Assembly: GCF_900107375.1 (NCBI RefSeq)
Contig: NZ_FNPT01000017.1
Coordinates: 44,435-108,434, forward strand
Direction: 5' to 3'
Source: Lysobacter sp. yr284
Lineage (GTDB): Bacteria > Pseudomonadota > Gammaproteobacteria > Xanthomonadales > Xanthomonadaceae
Length of the DNA: 64,000 bases
The position numbers were made by a program, and so were the translations under genes. Position 1 is the first letter of the stretch. Every line of letters begins with the position of its first letter. The notes below the pieces were generated by a model that did not search any database, was not told where the DNA came from, and saw only the letters and a program-made list of their open reading frames with translations. Positions 25,737 through 34,020 of this stretch are shown in pieces.

Positions 25737-26148
25737 GCTTCGCTCTCCTCATGCGCACGCGTCGCAGCCGGCGGCGTGTGCGTACCCAGCGCGAGGACGT
25801 GCGCGCGATCCGCCGGCGCGCCGGGCAGGCGGGCGAGGCCGCCGTCGCAGACCGCAGGCCGCGCGAGCGCTGCGCGCGCGAACCGTGGCAGCACGGCGAA
25901 GACAGCGGCGGATTCGCGCCATAGCCGCCCGGCGGCGCGGGCGCGGGGCGGACGGGACGGCAGGCAGGGATGCGGGCTCATACCCCGTACGTCGAAGCAG
26001 CGACGGGCTTTGTGACATCGCGGCCATTGGTGCGTCGCGCTCAACACCGCGCGTCCGCGCGGCGGCCTAGCGGGGCGGCGGCGGCCGGCCTAGATTGCCC
26101 GCCAACCGCCGGCACTCCCGCCGCGCCGCACCTCACGGAGCTTGCGTC
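25737..26148. other. Intergenic region between divergent LysR and AhpD-like genes
   Basis: 412 bases, no credible gene. Holds promoters of both directions, including a candidate ECF41-type promoter at 26011-26036. Confidence 0.55.
26011..26036 (+). promoter_or_regulatory. Candidate ECF41 promoter upstream of AhpD-like gene
   Basis: TGTGACA (26011-26017), 15 bases, CGTC (26033-26036), resembling the ECF41 promoter TGTCACA-N16-CGTC as I recall it, with one mismatch and a one-base-shorter spacer. 113 bases before the start codon. Confidence 0.4.
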
Positions 26149-26628
26149 ATGACCCAGCGCCTCGATTACCAGCAGCAGTCCCCGGAACTGTTCAAGAAGT
26201 TCGTCGACTTCAGCATGGCCACCAAGAAGCCTTCGCTCGGCCACACCCTGCTGGACCTGGTCAACATCCGCGCCTCGCAGCTCAACGGCTGCGCGTTCTG
26301 CCTGGACATGCACGTCAAGGAAGCCACCATCCGCGGCGAGCGCCCGCTGCGCCTGCACCATGTCGCGATCTGGCGCGAGTCGGACCTGTTCGCCCCGCGC
26401 GAGCGCGCCGCGCTGGCCTGGACCGAAGCGCTGACCCAGCTCTCGCCGCACGGCGTGGCGGACGAACTCTACGACCGCGTGCGCACCCAGCTGTCGGAAC
26501 AGGAGCTCGTCGAGCTGACCTATGCGGTGATGACGATCAATGCCTGGAACCGCATCAACGTCGCGTTCCGCGCGACTCCGGGCGCCCACGACAAGGCCTT
26601 CGGCCTGGACAAGGCCCAGCTCGCCTGA
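26149..26628 (+). CDS. Carboxymuconolactone decarboxylase/AhpD family protein
   Basis: 159-residue alkylhydroperoxidase-like protein. The AhpD-type redox motif is LVNIRASQLNGCAFCLDMHV: Glu/Asn helix then CxxC and His, as in peroxidase-active CMD family members. Usual function is reduction of peroxides with an unknown partner thiol donor. ATG 26149 (MTQRLDYQQQSPELF) is preferred to an upstream Met of the same frame. Such genes are the standard genomic neighbours and targets of ECF41 sigma factors, one of which follows at 27275. Confidence 0.92.
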   Translation: MTQRLDYQQQSPELFKKFVDFSMATKKPSLGHTLLDLVNIRASQLNGCAFCLDMHVKEATIRGERPLRLHHVAIWRESDLFAPRERAALAWTEALTQLSPHGVADELYDRVRTQLSEQELVELTYAVMTINAWNRINVAFRATPGAHDKAFGLDKAQLA

Positions 26629-26762
26629 GCCCGTCCACGGCGGGCGCCGCGCGCGTCCGCCGTGCTGCGTTCGATGCGTCCGCCGCGGCGTTCGCCAGCG
26701 CGCGCGCACCGCATCCCCAATCGCGCGCCACCCGCCCGCAACGGCCGTCCCAGGAGCCGCCC

Positions 26763-27191
26763 ATGTCCCCTCGCCTGTCCGCTCTCGCCTTCTTCCTCGC
26801 CGCCGCGTGCCCGCTCGCGGCCGCGGCCCATGGCGCCGCGCCGGCCGCGGGCCACGCCGCGCCCGCTGCGGTCGTGACCGAGGTCATGCGCAAACCGCTG
26901 CCCGACTATCCCGGCAAGGAGGCGCTGATGCTGGCGGTCGAATACCCGCCCGGCGGCGCCGACCCGGTCCACCGCCACGATGCGCACGCCTTCGTCTACG
27001 TGGTCGAAGGCGCGATCGTGATGGGCGTGGCTGGCGGCAAGGAGGTCGCGCTCAAGGCCGGCGAGAGCTTCTACGAAGCCCCCGGCGACCTGCACACGGT
27101 CGGCCGCAACGCCAGCGGCGAGCGGCCGGCCAAGTTCGTGGTGGTGCTGCTCAAGGACCCCGGCAAGCCGGCGTTGATGCCGGTGCCCTGA
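26763..27191 (+). CDS. Secreted cupin-domain protein
   Basis: 142 residues: signal peptide (MSPRLSALAFFLAAACPLAA, cleaved near AAAAHG) and one cupin-2 barrel with the metal motif PVHRHDAHAFVYVVEG (two His and Glu-like region) and GESFYEAPGDLHTV. Likely periplasmic, with a bound metal; the substrate is unknown. Lies between the AhpD-like gene and the sigma gene on the same strand, 134 bases from the former. ATG at 26763 has GGAGCCGCC upstream. Confidence 0.87.
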   Translation: MSPRLSALAFFLAAACPLAAAAHGAAPAAGHAAPAAVVTEVMRKPLPDYPGKEALMLAVEYPPGGADPVHRHDAHAFVYVVEGAIVMGVAGGKEVALKAGESFYEAPGDLHTVGRNASGERPAKFVVVLLKDPGKPALMPVP

Positions 27192-27202
27192 GCCGGCGGG
27201 TC

Positions 27203-27234
27203 GCGGACGCGCGCCACGGTCGGCGCGCGTCCGC
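27203..27234 (+). terminator. Strong hairpin after cupin gene
   Basis: GCGGACGCGCGCC (27203-27215) pairs perfectly with 27222-27234, loop 6 bases, 12 bases after the cupin stop. No T-run follows, so termination is likely but not certain; it would separate the cupin gene from the sigma gene. Confidence 0.55.
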
Positions 27235-27237
27235 CTG

Positions 27238-27264
27238 GGTCACAATCGCGCCTCCCGATCCGAC
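27238..27264 (+). promoter_or_regulatory. Candidate ECF41 autoregulatory promoter
   Basis: GGTCACA (27238-27244), 16 bases, CGAC (27261-27264), two mismatches from TGTCACA-N16-CGTC, ending 10 bases before the sigma gene ATG. Confidence 0.35.
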
Positions 27265-27274
27265 TCACCGGTGT

Positions 27275-28165
27275 ATGGACGGCGCGCTCGACTCCTTCAC
27301 CCGCCTGCGCCCGCGCCTGCTCGGGCTGGCCTACCGCATGCTCGGTTCGCTGGCCGAGGCCGAGGACGTGGTCCAGGACGTGTGGCTGGGCTGGCACGAC
27401 GCCGGCGCCGCGCAGGCCGACGACGCCGAGGCCTGGCTCGCGGTCGCCACCAGCCGCCGCGCGATCGACCGCTTGCGCCGCGCCCGCGCCGAACGCGCGC
27501 GCTACGTCGGCCTGTGGCTGCCCGAGCCGGTGCTCACCCAGGACGCGCCGGCCACGCCGGAAGACCTGCACGAGGCCGCCAGCGACCTGTCGGTGGCGTT
27601 CCTGGCGGTGCTGGAGCGGCTCGCGCCGCAGGCGCGCGCGGCGTTCCTGCTGCGCGAAGTCTTCGACGCCGACTACGCGCAGATCGCCCGCGTCCTCGAC
27701 AAGAGCGAAGCCGCGTGCCGGCAGATCGTGCATCGCGCCAAGGCCCAGCTGCGCGAACAACAGCCGCGCTACCGGGTGTCCGCGCAGGCGCACCGGCGGC
27801 TGATGCAGCGCTTCCTCGACGCCTGGAACGCCGGCGACCTGGGCGCGATGAGCGCGCTGATGGCCGACTCGGCGACGCTGATCGGCGACGGCGGCGGCAT
27901 CGTCGCCACCTTCCCCGAGCCGATGCTCGGCGGGCCGCGCATCGCCCGCTTGCTGTTCGCCTCGACCTTGCGCCGCGAACGCGGCCTGCGCCTGCAGGCG
28001 GCGACGATCAACGGCCGCCTCGGCGTGCTGCGCTATTTCGGCGAAGCGCTGGAATCGGCGCAGGCCTACGACAGCGACGGCGAGCGCATCGTCGGCGTGT
28101 ACGTGCAGCGCAATCCGCACAAGCTGCGGCGGATCGCGCTGGGCGTGGCGGCGGGGTTGCGCTGA
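27275..28165 (+). CDS. ECF41-family sigma factor with SnoaL-like C-terminal domain
   Basis: 296-residue extracytoplasmic-function sigma factor. Sigma2 (~5-75: LGLAYRMLGSLAEAEDVVQD) and sigma4 (~115-165: LAPQARAAFLLREVFDADYA) are followed by a ~115-residue SnoaL/NTF2-like domain. All three ECF41 marks are visible: linker motif WLPEP (~95), DGGG (~205) and NPHKL (~280, NPDKL-like). In ECF41 the C-terminal domain replaces an anti-sigma factor, regulating activity in cis. ATG 27275. The upstream AhpD-like gene and cupin gene match the usual COE neighbourhood (carboxymuconolactone decarboxylase, oxidoreductase, epimerase). Inducing signal unknown. Confidence 0.93.
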   Translation: MDGALDSFTRLRPRLLGLAYRMLGSLAEAEDVVQDVWLGWHDAGAAQADDAEAWLAVATSRRAIDRLRRARAERARYVGLWLPEPVLTQDAPATPEDLHEAASDLSVAFLAVLERLAPQARAAFLLREVFDADYAQIARVLDKSEAACRQIVHRAKAQLREQQPRYRVSAQAHRRLMQRFLDAWNAGDLGAMSALMADSATLIGDGGGIVATFPEPMLGGPRIARLLFASTLRRERGLRLQAATINGRLGVLRYFGEALESAQAYDSDGERIVGVYVQRNPHKLRRIALGVAAGLR

Positions 28166-28230
28166 GGCGAGGCGGGAACGGCGCGGCGCGGGACGCATGC
28201 GTCGGGACCGAAGCACGATAGGCCGGCAGA

Positions 28231-28309
28231 GCCCGCCGGCCCGATGCTCTCCGATCGGACTCCGGTCGCAGGCGTCGCGACCGGAACGGAGAACATCGGG
28301 CCGGCGGGC
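28231..28309. repeat. Double-nested hairpin between convergent genes
   Basis: Arms 28231-28253 (GCCCGCCGGCCCGATGCTCT then CCG) and 28287-28309 pair with one mismatch over 23 bp; inside, TCCGGTCGC (28261-28269) pairs perfectly with 28277-28285. Lies between the convergent ends of the sigma gene and the effector gene; likely bidirectional termination. Confidence 0.75.
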
Positions 28310-28387
28310 CCTTGGCCGACGGCGTCGGCGCCGACGCCTGCGCCGGAGCCGCGAAGGCTCCGGCGCCGCGCCGCCGGACGCCGGCGA

Positions 28388-30190
28388 TTACAGCCCGCGG
28401 CCGCCCGCGACCTGGTTCTGCTGCGCGTTCTGGCCGTCGCCGCTGGCGGCGTGGTGCGCGGCCAGCTTGCTGCTGGTCTCGATGCTCTGGTCGGCGCCCT
28501 TGGCCACGTCGATGGCGACCATGCGCCGGCTCGGCGAATCCAGTTCGCCCTGCACCGCGAACACGCGGGTGCCGTCCTTGCTCGGCACCAGGTGGTCGAC
28601 CTGGTTCAGGCCGGCCTCGCGCGCGGCCGGCACCAGCGCCGCGGCGAGGTTCTTCTGCTGCTGCTCGCCGAGCTTGTTCGGCAGGTCCACGCCCTTGACC
28701 TTGTCGAGCAGGTCGCGGTACTGGCCGTTGAGCGCGTTCGCGCCGCTGGTCAGGATGCCGGCGACGCGCAAGCCCTCTTCGACCGCGCCGCCGAGCTTGT
28801 TGGTGTTGCGGTTGGCGATCTCGCGCTGCGGATCGGGCAGCAGGTAGGTGCCGCGCTCGCGTTCGCCGTCGCGGTCCTTGACGTAGCGCTTGACGTCCTT
28901 GAGCTCGAGGTCGAGGAACTCCTTCGACGCGCCCTTGGCCGCCTGCGCCAGCAGCATCGCCTGCTGCGGGGTCAGCTTCTCCAGGCCCTGGCCGCTGGCC
29001 AGCGCCTCGACCAACGACTCGGGCTGCACCTTCTGCTTGAGGAAGGCGAGGAAGCGCTCGCGGGTCTCGGCGTTGCCGCCGAAGCCGTCGACGATGCGGG
29101 TGGCGGTGGACAGGGCGTTGCCGGCGTCGGTGGGCATGCCGGCGATCTGCCGCATCACCCCGCTGATGGCCTGCTTGGGTTCCATGCCCTCGGCGAACGG
29201 GAAGCGCTCACGGAACTCGTCCCACTGCGGCTTGAGGATGGCTTCGCGGATGTGCTTGATCAGGCTGTAGGCGCCGGCGGCGAAGGCGACCACGGCGATG
29301 CCGATCGGGGCGACGCCGATCAGGCCGGCGACCAGGCCGGAGTTGCTGGCGCCCATCAGCAGCGCGGTGCTGCCGAGGTTGCCGGCGAGCTTGAAGCCGC
29401 CGTTGAGCAGGTCGAACGCGGAGTTGACCCGGTCGTCGGTGGTCAGCGCCTTGCCGGTGACCGGATCGCGGCCGTTGAACACGCGGCCGGCGTTGTGGCT
29501 GATCTCGCGCGCGCCGCCGGTGATGCCCTTGACCGCGGTATAGCGCTCCAGCAGCTTGGCCGCCTCGCGCTCGTGGCCGCTGCGGGTGGCGAATTCCAGC
29601 ACCGCGCTCAGCGCCACCGCGTCGAGCGGCTTGCCGGCCTGTTGCGCGGCGGAGCCGGCCTTGATCGCCGCGTCCAGCGCGTCAAGGGTTTCCAGCACGT
29701 CGGACTTGCCGGCGGCGGCGGCCAGGCCCTTGAGCTTGTGCAGCGGAGCGTCTTCGCTGCCGGGCGCGTGCGGGTCGTGCTGCGCGGCCCAGTCCTTGGC
29801 GTAGGCGGTCAGCGCGGTCTGCGCGGACGCCGGCACCTGCAGCGAGTAGCCCTGGAACGGCGGGGCCACGCGGCCTGGGCCGCGGCTTTCGCCGGGCTGC
29901 AGCCTCCAGGCGAAGCCGGCGTCGGCGAAGGCGCCGCCGGGCGCCGACGCGGCGGCGACGGTGGCGTCGAGGGTGTCCTCGTCCACCACCAGGCCGTTGC
30001 GTTGCAGGGCGTCGGCGACGAAGGCGCGCATCACCGTCGCGCGCGGCCACTCGCCGTCGGCGGGCAGCAAGGCGGTGTAGGCGGTGGCTTGGCTCAGCGG
30101 TGCGCCCTGGCCGGCGTACCAGCGCGGGGCGGCGGGGTCCCCGGCCGGGGCGACGCCGGCGGGGGTGAGTGAATCGACTGCGGCATTCAT
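28388..30190 (-). CDS. Putative Xanthomonadales T4SS effector (XVIPCD C-terminus)
   Basis: 600 residues. The last ~115 match the XVIPCD secretion signal: YRDLLDKVKGVDLPNKLGEQ, then AGLNQVDHLVPSKDG, VFAVQGELDSPSRR, SIETSSK and a Gln-rich tail (NAQQNQVAGG). XVIPCD proteins are recruited by VirD4 and injected into rival bacteria by the Xanthomonas/Lysobacter/Stenotrophomonas T4SS. The rest has no motif I recognise; residues ~265-310 are a Gly-rich hydrophobic block (GASNSGLVAGLIGVAPIGIA, then VVAFAAGAY), suggesting a membrane-inserting toxin. GGAG sits 9 bases upstream of ATG 30190, so the longer frame start at 30205 is rejected. No obvious cognate immunity gene except a small lipoprotein 287 bases upstream. 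Toxic activity is inference. Confidence 0.75.
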   Translation of the reverse strand: MNAAVDSLTPAGVAPAGDPAAPRWYAGQGAPLSQATAYTALLPADGEWPRATVMRAFVADALQRNGLVVDEDTLDATVAAASAPGGAFADAGFAWRLQPGESRGPGRVAPPFQGYSLQVPASAQTALTAYAKDWAAQHDPHAPGSEDAPLHKLKGLAAAAGKSDVLETLDALDAAIKAGSAAQQAGKPLDAVALSAVLEFATRSGHEREAAKLLERYTAVKGITGGAREISHNAGRVFNGRDPVTGKALTTDDRVNSAFDLLNGGFKLAGNLGSTALLMGASNSGLVAGLIGVAPIGIAVVAFAAGAYSLIKHIREAILKPQWDEFRERFPFAEGMEPKQAISGVMRQIAGMPTDAGNALSTATRIVDGFGGNAETRERFLAFLKQKVQPESLVEALASGQGLEKLTPQQAMLLAQAAKGASKEFLDLELKDVKRYVKDRDGERERGTYLLPDPQREIANRNTNKLGGAVEEGLRVAGILTSGANALNGQYRDLLDKVKGVDLPNKLGEQQQKNLAAALVPAAREAGLNQVDHLVPSKDGTRVFAVQGELDSPSRRMVAIDVAKGADQSIETSSKLAAHHAASGDGQNAQQNQVAGGRGL

Positions 30191-30477
30191 AGTCACTGGC
30201 TCCATGTCGGTGCTATTTGCTTCACGAGTCGCCGAGCCCGACTAGGGATGAGGAGCTCCGGGATGGCGGGCGAACCCGCATCATGCCTTCGAAGCTGAAC
30301 GACAGCAATTCGTCAGCGTACGTTGGCCTGCGGGCGTGGCCGCCATAGTGCCCGTTCAGCGTTACCGCCCGTCGGCTGAGGCGACGCGCGCCACGCGGGC
30401 CGGTCCGTCGCGGCCGGTCCCGCCTGCGCCGCGGCGACGCGATCGGCCGCCGCCCGCGCGGCGGCCGCGCCCGGCGC
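30191..30477. other. Intergenic region upstream of the effector gene
   Basis: 287 bases between the lipoprotein gene and the effector gene, both on the minus strand. No gene seen; contains the effector leader and a G+C-rich stretch after the lipoprotein stop. Confidence 0.5.
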
Positions 30478-30639
30478 TCAACCGACCGCGCGCGCCTGCG
30501 CCGGTGCGCGCGGCGCCGCGATGCCCTGCTTGGCCTGGCCGGTGACAGCGCCGTCGGCCTGCAGCAGCGGCGGGCGGTCGAAGGTCGGATTGCACGCGCT
30601 CAGCAACAGCGCCGCGAACAGCAGGGTCAGTGTCTTCAT
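30478..30639 (-). CDS. Small lipoprotein, 53 residues
   Basis: MKTLTLLFAALLLSACNPTF: a classic lipoprotein signal with lipobox LLSAC; mature part only ~37 residues (PPLLQADGAVTGQAKQGIAA, then Pro/Ala-rich). ATG 30639 is preceded by GGAGAT on the minus strand, 5-6 bases upstream. Too short for most immunity proteins of T4SS effectors (which are often lipoproteins), but its position next to the effector makes the idea worth a test. Function unknown. Confidence 0.65.
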   Translation of the reverse strand: MKTLTLLFAALLLSACNPTFDRPPLLQADGAVTGQAKQGIAAPRAPAQARAVG

Positions 30640-30787
30640 CGAAATCTCCATGTGGGTCGGCCGGATCGGCCGTGAGCGTCCTGCGCAAAACCGGCACATT
30701 TCGTGCGGCGGCCGCACGTAATTTTCGCTAACTGCGTTCGCAGCGATCGCGACGCTGGAAACGCCTTTTCGACATCGCGACCGCCGC

Positions 30788-30815
30788 CAAAAAAAACGCC
30801 TCCGCGAGGGAGGCG
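30788..30815 (-). terminator. Intrinsic terminator of TonB-like gene
   Basis: On the minus strand: CGCCTCcctcgcgGAGGCG hairpin (30797-30815) followed by eight T (30789-30796), about 30 bases after the stop of the gene at 30847. Confidence 0.93.
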
Positions 30816-30846
30816 CCGGTTCGGCATCGCGGTGGACGCGAGGGTT

Positions 30847-31695
30847 TCAGCCGTTGTCGTCGAGCCCGCTGAGCAGGCGCCGGCCGCCGCCGAGCAGGCG
30901 CGGGCCGCTGCCGGCCATGGCGTCCACGCCGGCGTCGGCGGTCTGCCGCGCCCACGGCGCGCGCTGGCGCGGGCCGGGCACGTACACGTCCCAGTGCCCA
31001 TAGGCCTTGCCGTGGTGGCCGGGCGGCATGAACGCCACCGGCACGCGCACCAGCCAGCCCTCGCGCGCCGCCTGCTCGCCCTGGTTCGGCGGCACGAAGC
31101 TCCAGCGCCGGACCGCGGCCAGGGTGGCCTCGGCGAAGGACGTGCGGAACCAGTCCATCTGCGCCTGGGTGCCGACCCGGTACAGGTTGACCTGCTCGAC
31201 GAAGGACGCCTGGACCTTGCCGTCGCGGCCGAACCGCGCCACCACGTAGACCGTGGCCGGCACGCCCTGCATCGCCGCGCGGGTCGGGTAGATCGGCGGC
31301 GGCGTGGAGCGCCCATACGGCGGCTCGGGCTCGCCGAAACTGGCGCTGACGATGCGCATGATGTACGCGTCCTGCTGCGCCTGCGGATCGCGGCGCACCG
31401 CCACGCGCAGCGTCATCGCGACATCGGCGGCCGGCGCCGCGGCGGCCAGCGGCTCGAAGCGCCAGCGCGGCACCGCGCCGCCGATCAGCCCCAGCACGTC
31501 CTTGGGCACCTCGGCTTCGCGGTCGACGCTCACGCCTTCGACCCGGCCATCGGCAGCGACGCGCACCGTGCCGGTCACCACCATGCTCATCTCGGCCTGC
31601 TTGCGCACCTCGGCGCGCCCCTGCGCGGCGGCCGGCGCCGGCGCGGCCAGCGCGGCGATCAGCGCGAGCGCCGCGACTGTCTTCATTGCCTTCAT
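30847..31695 (-). CDS. Periplasmic protein with TonB C-terminal-like domain
   Basis: 282 residues with a signal peptide (MKAMKTVAALALIAALAAPA, cleaved near AAAQG). Two similar beta-rich halves: VTGTVRVAADGRVEGVSVDR (~30-60) and PATVYVVARFGRDGKVQASF (~150-170) with AVRRWSFVPP, which is the TonB_C pattern (P-x-Y-P..GxV.V...dG.v). It lacks an N-terminal membrane anchor-plus-proline-rich linker of true TonB, so it is TonB_C-like, not a full energy transducer. ATG 31695 or 31686 both fit; the longer is shown. Its own terminator follows. Function uncertain. Confidence 0.7.
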   Translation of the reverse strand: MKAMKTVAALALIAALAAPAPAAAQGRAEVRKQAEMSMVVTGTVRVAADGRVEGVSVDREAEVPKDVLGLIGGAVPRWRFEPLAAAAPAADVAMTLRVAVRRDPQAQQDAYIMRIVSASFGEPEPPYGRSTPPPIYPTRAAMQGVPATVYVVARFGRDGKVQASFVEQVNLYRVGTQAQMDWFRTSFAEATLAAVRRWSFVPPNQGEQAAREGWLVRVPVAFMPPGHHGKAYGHWDVYVPGPRQRAPWARQTADAGVDAMAGSGPRLLGGGRRLLSGLDDNG

Positions 31696-31891
31696 GTGCC
31701 GCACGACCCCTTGTTCGACCAATACGAAAAACCGCGCTGCAACAACGACGATTGAAAATCGGCGAGCCGGCAACCATAGCAAAGCGGTTGCGTCATCCGC
31801 CGCCCCAGCGGGCCGTTGTCGGCGATGCAGCGTCCCATTGCGCTCCCCCATCCGACGCGCTCAGGCGCCATAATCCCAGCCGGAGGTGCCT

Positions 31892-33733
31892 ATGCACGGT
31901 GGCGGTCTCGAACTTGCGTTGTTGTTCCTGCTGGCCGCGGTCATCGCCGTGCCGGTGTTCCGCAAGTTCGGACTGGGCGCAGTGCTGGGCTACCTGGCCG
32001 CGGGCGTGGTGCTCGGCCCCTACGGCGTCAAGGTGATCGCCGACGCCGAGCCGGTGCTGGCCGCGTCGGAAATCGGCGTGGTGATGATGCTGTTCGTGAT
32101 CGGCCTGGAGCTGTCGCCCTCGCGCCTGCGGGTGATGCGCAAGCCGGTGTTCGGCGCCGGCGGCCTGCAGGTGATCCTCAGCGGCCTGGCGCTGGGCGCG
32201 CTGGCGATGTTCGGCGGCGGCCTGGGCTGGAAGGCGGCGACCGTGGTCGGCCTCGGCCTGGCCCTGTCCTCGACCGCGGTGTGCCTGCAGCTGCTGTCCG
32301 AACGCAAGGGCCTGACCGCCGACTACGGCAAGCTGGCGTTCGCGATCCTGCTGTTCCAGGACCTCGCCGCGATCCCGCTGCTGGCGGCGATCCCGCTGCT
32401 GGGCAAGGCCGCGGGCGTGGAAGGCCTGAACTGGATCTCGGTGGCCAAGGCGGTCGGCGCGATCGCCGCGGTGGTGTTCGGCGGCCGGGTGCTGCTGCGC
32501 CAGGTGTTCCGGGTGGTCGCGCGCACGCAGATGCCGGAAGTGTTCACCGGCGCGGCGCTGCTGACGGTGCTGGGCTCGGCCTGGATCCTGCAGACCGCGG
32601 GCCTGTCGGCCGGCCTGGGCGCGTTCCTGGCCGGTGTGCTGCTGGCCGATTCGGAATTCCGCCACGAGCTCGAATCGCAGATCGAGCCGTTCAAGGGCTT
32701 GCTGCTGGGCCTGTTCTTCATGGCCGTGGGCATGAGCATCGACCTGCAGCGGGTGATGAATGAGCCGCTGACCATCGGCGCGATCGTGCTGACCCTGCTG
32801 ACGGTCAAGTTCGTCCTGCTGTTCGCGGTCGGCATCAGCGCCGGCGGCCTGGACAAGCGCGGCGCGTTCCAGCTGTCCACGGTGATGGCGCTGGGCGGCG
32901 AGTTCGCGTTCGTGGTGTTCAACGAAGCGTTCAAGGCCAAGCTGCTCGACGACCCGACCCGCGACCGCCTGATCGCCGCGGTCGGCGTGTCGATGGCGCT
33001 GACCCCGCTGCTGATGATCGCCGCGCAGCGCGTGCTCGACGCCAAGCCCGCGCCCAAGCCCAAGCGGCCGTACGACGAGATCACCGACGAGCACCACCCG
33101 CAGGTGCTGCTGGCCGGCATGGGCCGTTTCGGCCAGATCGTCGCGCGCCTGCTGGTGGCGCAGCGCACCCCGTTCATCGCGATCGAGAACAGCGCCGAGC
33201 AGGTCGACTTCATGCGCCGCTTCGGCAACATGATCTATTACGGCGACCCGGCCCGGCCGGAGCTGCTGCGCTCGGCCGGCGCGGCGCAGGTGAAGGTGTT
33301 CGTGATCGCCATCGACGACCGCGACGCCTGCATCCGCACCGTGCGCACGATCCGCCGGCTGTACCCGAAGGCCAAGGTGTTCGCCCGCGCGCGCGACCGC
33401 CGCCACGCCTGGGACCTGATGGACCTGGGCGCCGAACCGATGCGCGAGACCTTCCACTCCAGCCTCAAGCTCGGCGAAGAGGTGCTGGTGGAGCTCGGCG
33501 TCGCGCCGGCGACCGCGCGCGACCACGTCGAGCGCTTCCGCGAACTCGACGAACGCATGCTCAACGCCCAGTACCTGGTCCACGACGACGAAGACGCGCT
33601 GCTGCAGAGCGCGCGCGACGCGCGCAAGGAACTGGAAGAACTGTTCGACGCCGACCGCGGCGAAGGCTTGCTGGCGGGAATGGTGGACAAGCAGGCGACG
33701 ACGGTGCCGAGCGAGAGCTCCACCCGGCATTGA
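31892..33733 (+). CDS. Kef-type K+/H+ antiporter (monovalent cation:proton antiporter-2)
   Basis: 613 residues, KefB/KefC family. Membrane domain (~1-385) with about 12 helices: typical AVLGYLAAGVVLGPYG, ELSPSRLR, LSSTAVCLQLLSERKG, ALGGEFAFVVFNEAF. RCK_N/TrkA_N regulatory domain from ~405 with the nucleotide-binding start VLLAGMGRFGQIVARLL, VIAIDDRDACI and the acidic C-terminus. In enterics these channels are glutathione-gated and protect against electrophiles by acidifying the cytosol; here no KefF/KefG ancillary gene is adjacent. GGAGG (31882-31886) favours ATG 31892 over the GTG at 31886. Confidence 0.92.
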   Translation: MHGGGLELALLFLLAAVIAVPVFRKFGLGAVLGYLAAGVVLGPYGVKVIADAEPVLAASEIGVVMMLFVIGLELSPSRLRVMRKPVFGAGGLQVILSGLALGALAMFGGGLGWKAATVVGLGLALSSTAVCLQLLSERKGLTADYGKLAFAILLFQDLAAIPLLAAIPLLGKAAGVEGLNWISVAKAVGAIAAVVFGGRVLLRQVFRVVARTQMPEVFTGAALLTVLGSAWILQTAGLSAGLGAFLAGVLLADSEFRHELESQIEPFKGLLLGLFFMAVGMSIDLQRVMNEPLTIGAIVLTLLTVKFVLLFAVGISAGGLDKRGAFQLSTVMALGGEFAFVVFNEAFKAKLLDDPTRDRLIAAVGVSMALTPLLMIAAQRVLDAKPAPKPKRPYDEITDEHHPQVLLAGMGRFGQIVARLLVAQRTPFIAIENSAEQVDFMRRFGNMIYYGDPARPELLRSAGAAQVKVFVIAIDDRDACIRTVRTIRRLYPKAKVFARARDRRHAWDLMDLGAEPMRETFHSSLKLGEEVLVELGVAPATARDHVERFRELDERMLNAQYLVHDDEDALLQSARDARKELEELFDADRGEGLLAGMVDKQATTVPSESSTRH

Positions 33734-33790
33734 GGCCGGCTCGCGATCGAGGTTGCGCTCGCGAAGTCGCGACCGCGGGGCTTCAAGCTT

Positions 33791-34010
33791 GCGGCGCATG
33801 CGCCGTGTCGCGGTCGCGGCCTGCGCCGCTCCTACAAGAAGCGGCCGCGGTTTCGTTTCCGACCTGTAGGCGCTGCGACCGCGAGGCTTCCGGCTCGCGG
33901 CGCATGCGCAGTGTCGCGGTCGCGGCTTGCGCCGCTCCTACAAGAAGCGGCCGCGGTTTCGTTTCCGACCTGCAGGCGCTGCGGCCGCGAGGTTTCAGGC
34001 TCGCGGCGCA
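33791..34010. repeat. Tandem duplication of family A repeat block (106-bp period)
   Basis: The segment starting GCGGCGCATGCGCCGTGTCG at 33791 is repeated nearly identically at 33897 and begins a third time at 34003. Each ~106-bp unit carries a family A element (GTCGCGGCCTGCGCCGCTCC then TACAAG) and a short GCGGCCGC palindrome. It separates the convergent Kef and ankyrin genes. Confidence 0.85.
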
Positions 34011-34020
34011 GGTCCGCGGC

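Noticed and set aside
28244..30172. 642-residue plus-strand frame opposite the effector.
   Set aside because: Antisense shadow; the minus strand has ATG with GGAG, the XVIPCD motif and natural amino-acid composition.
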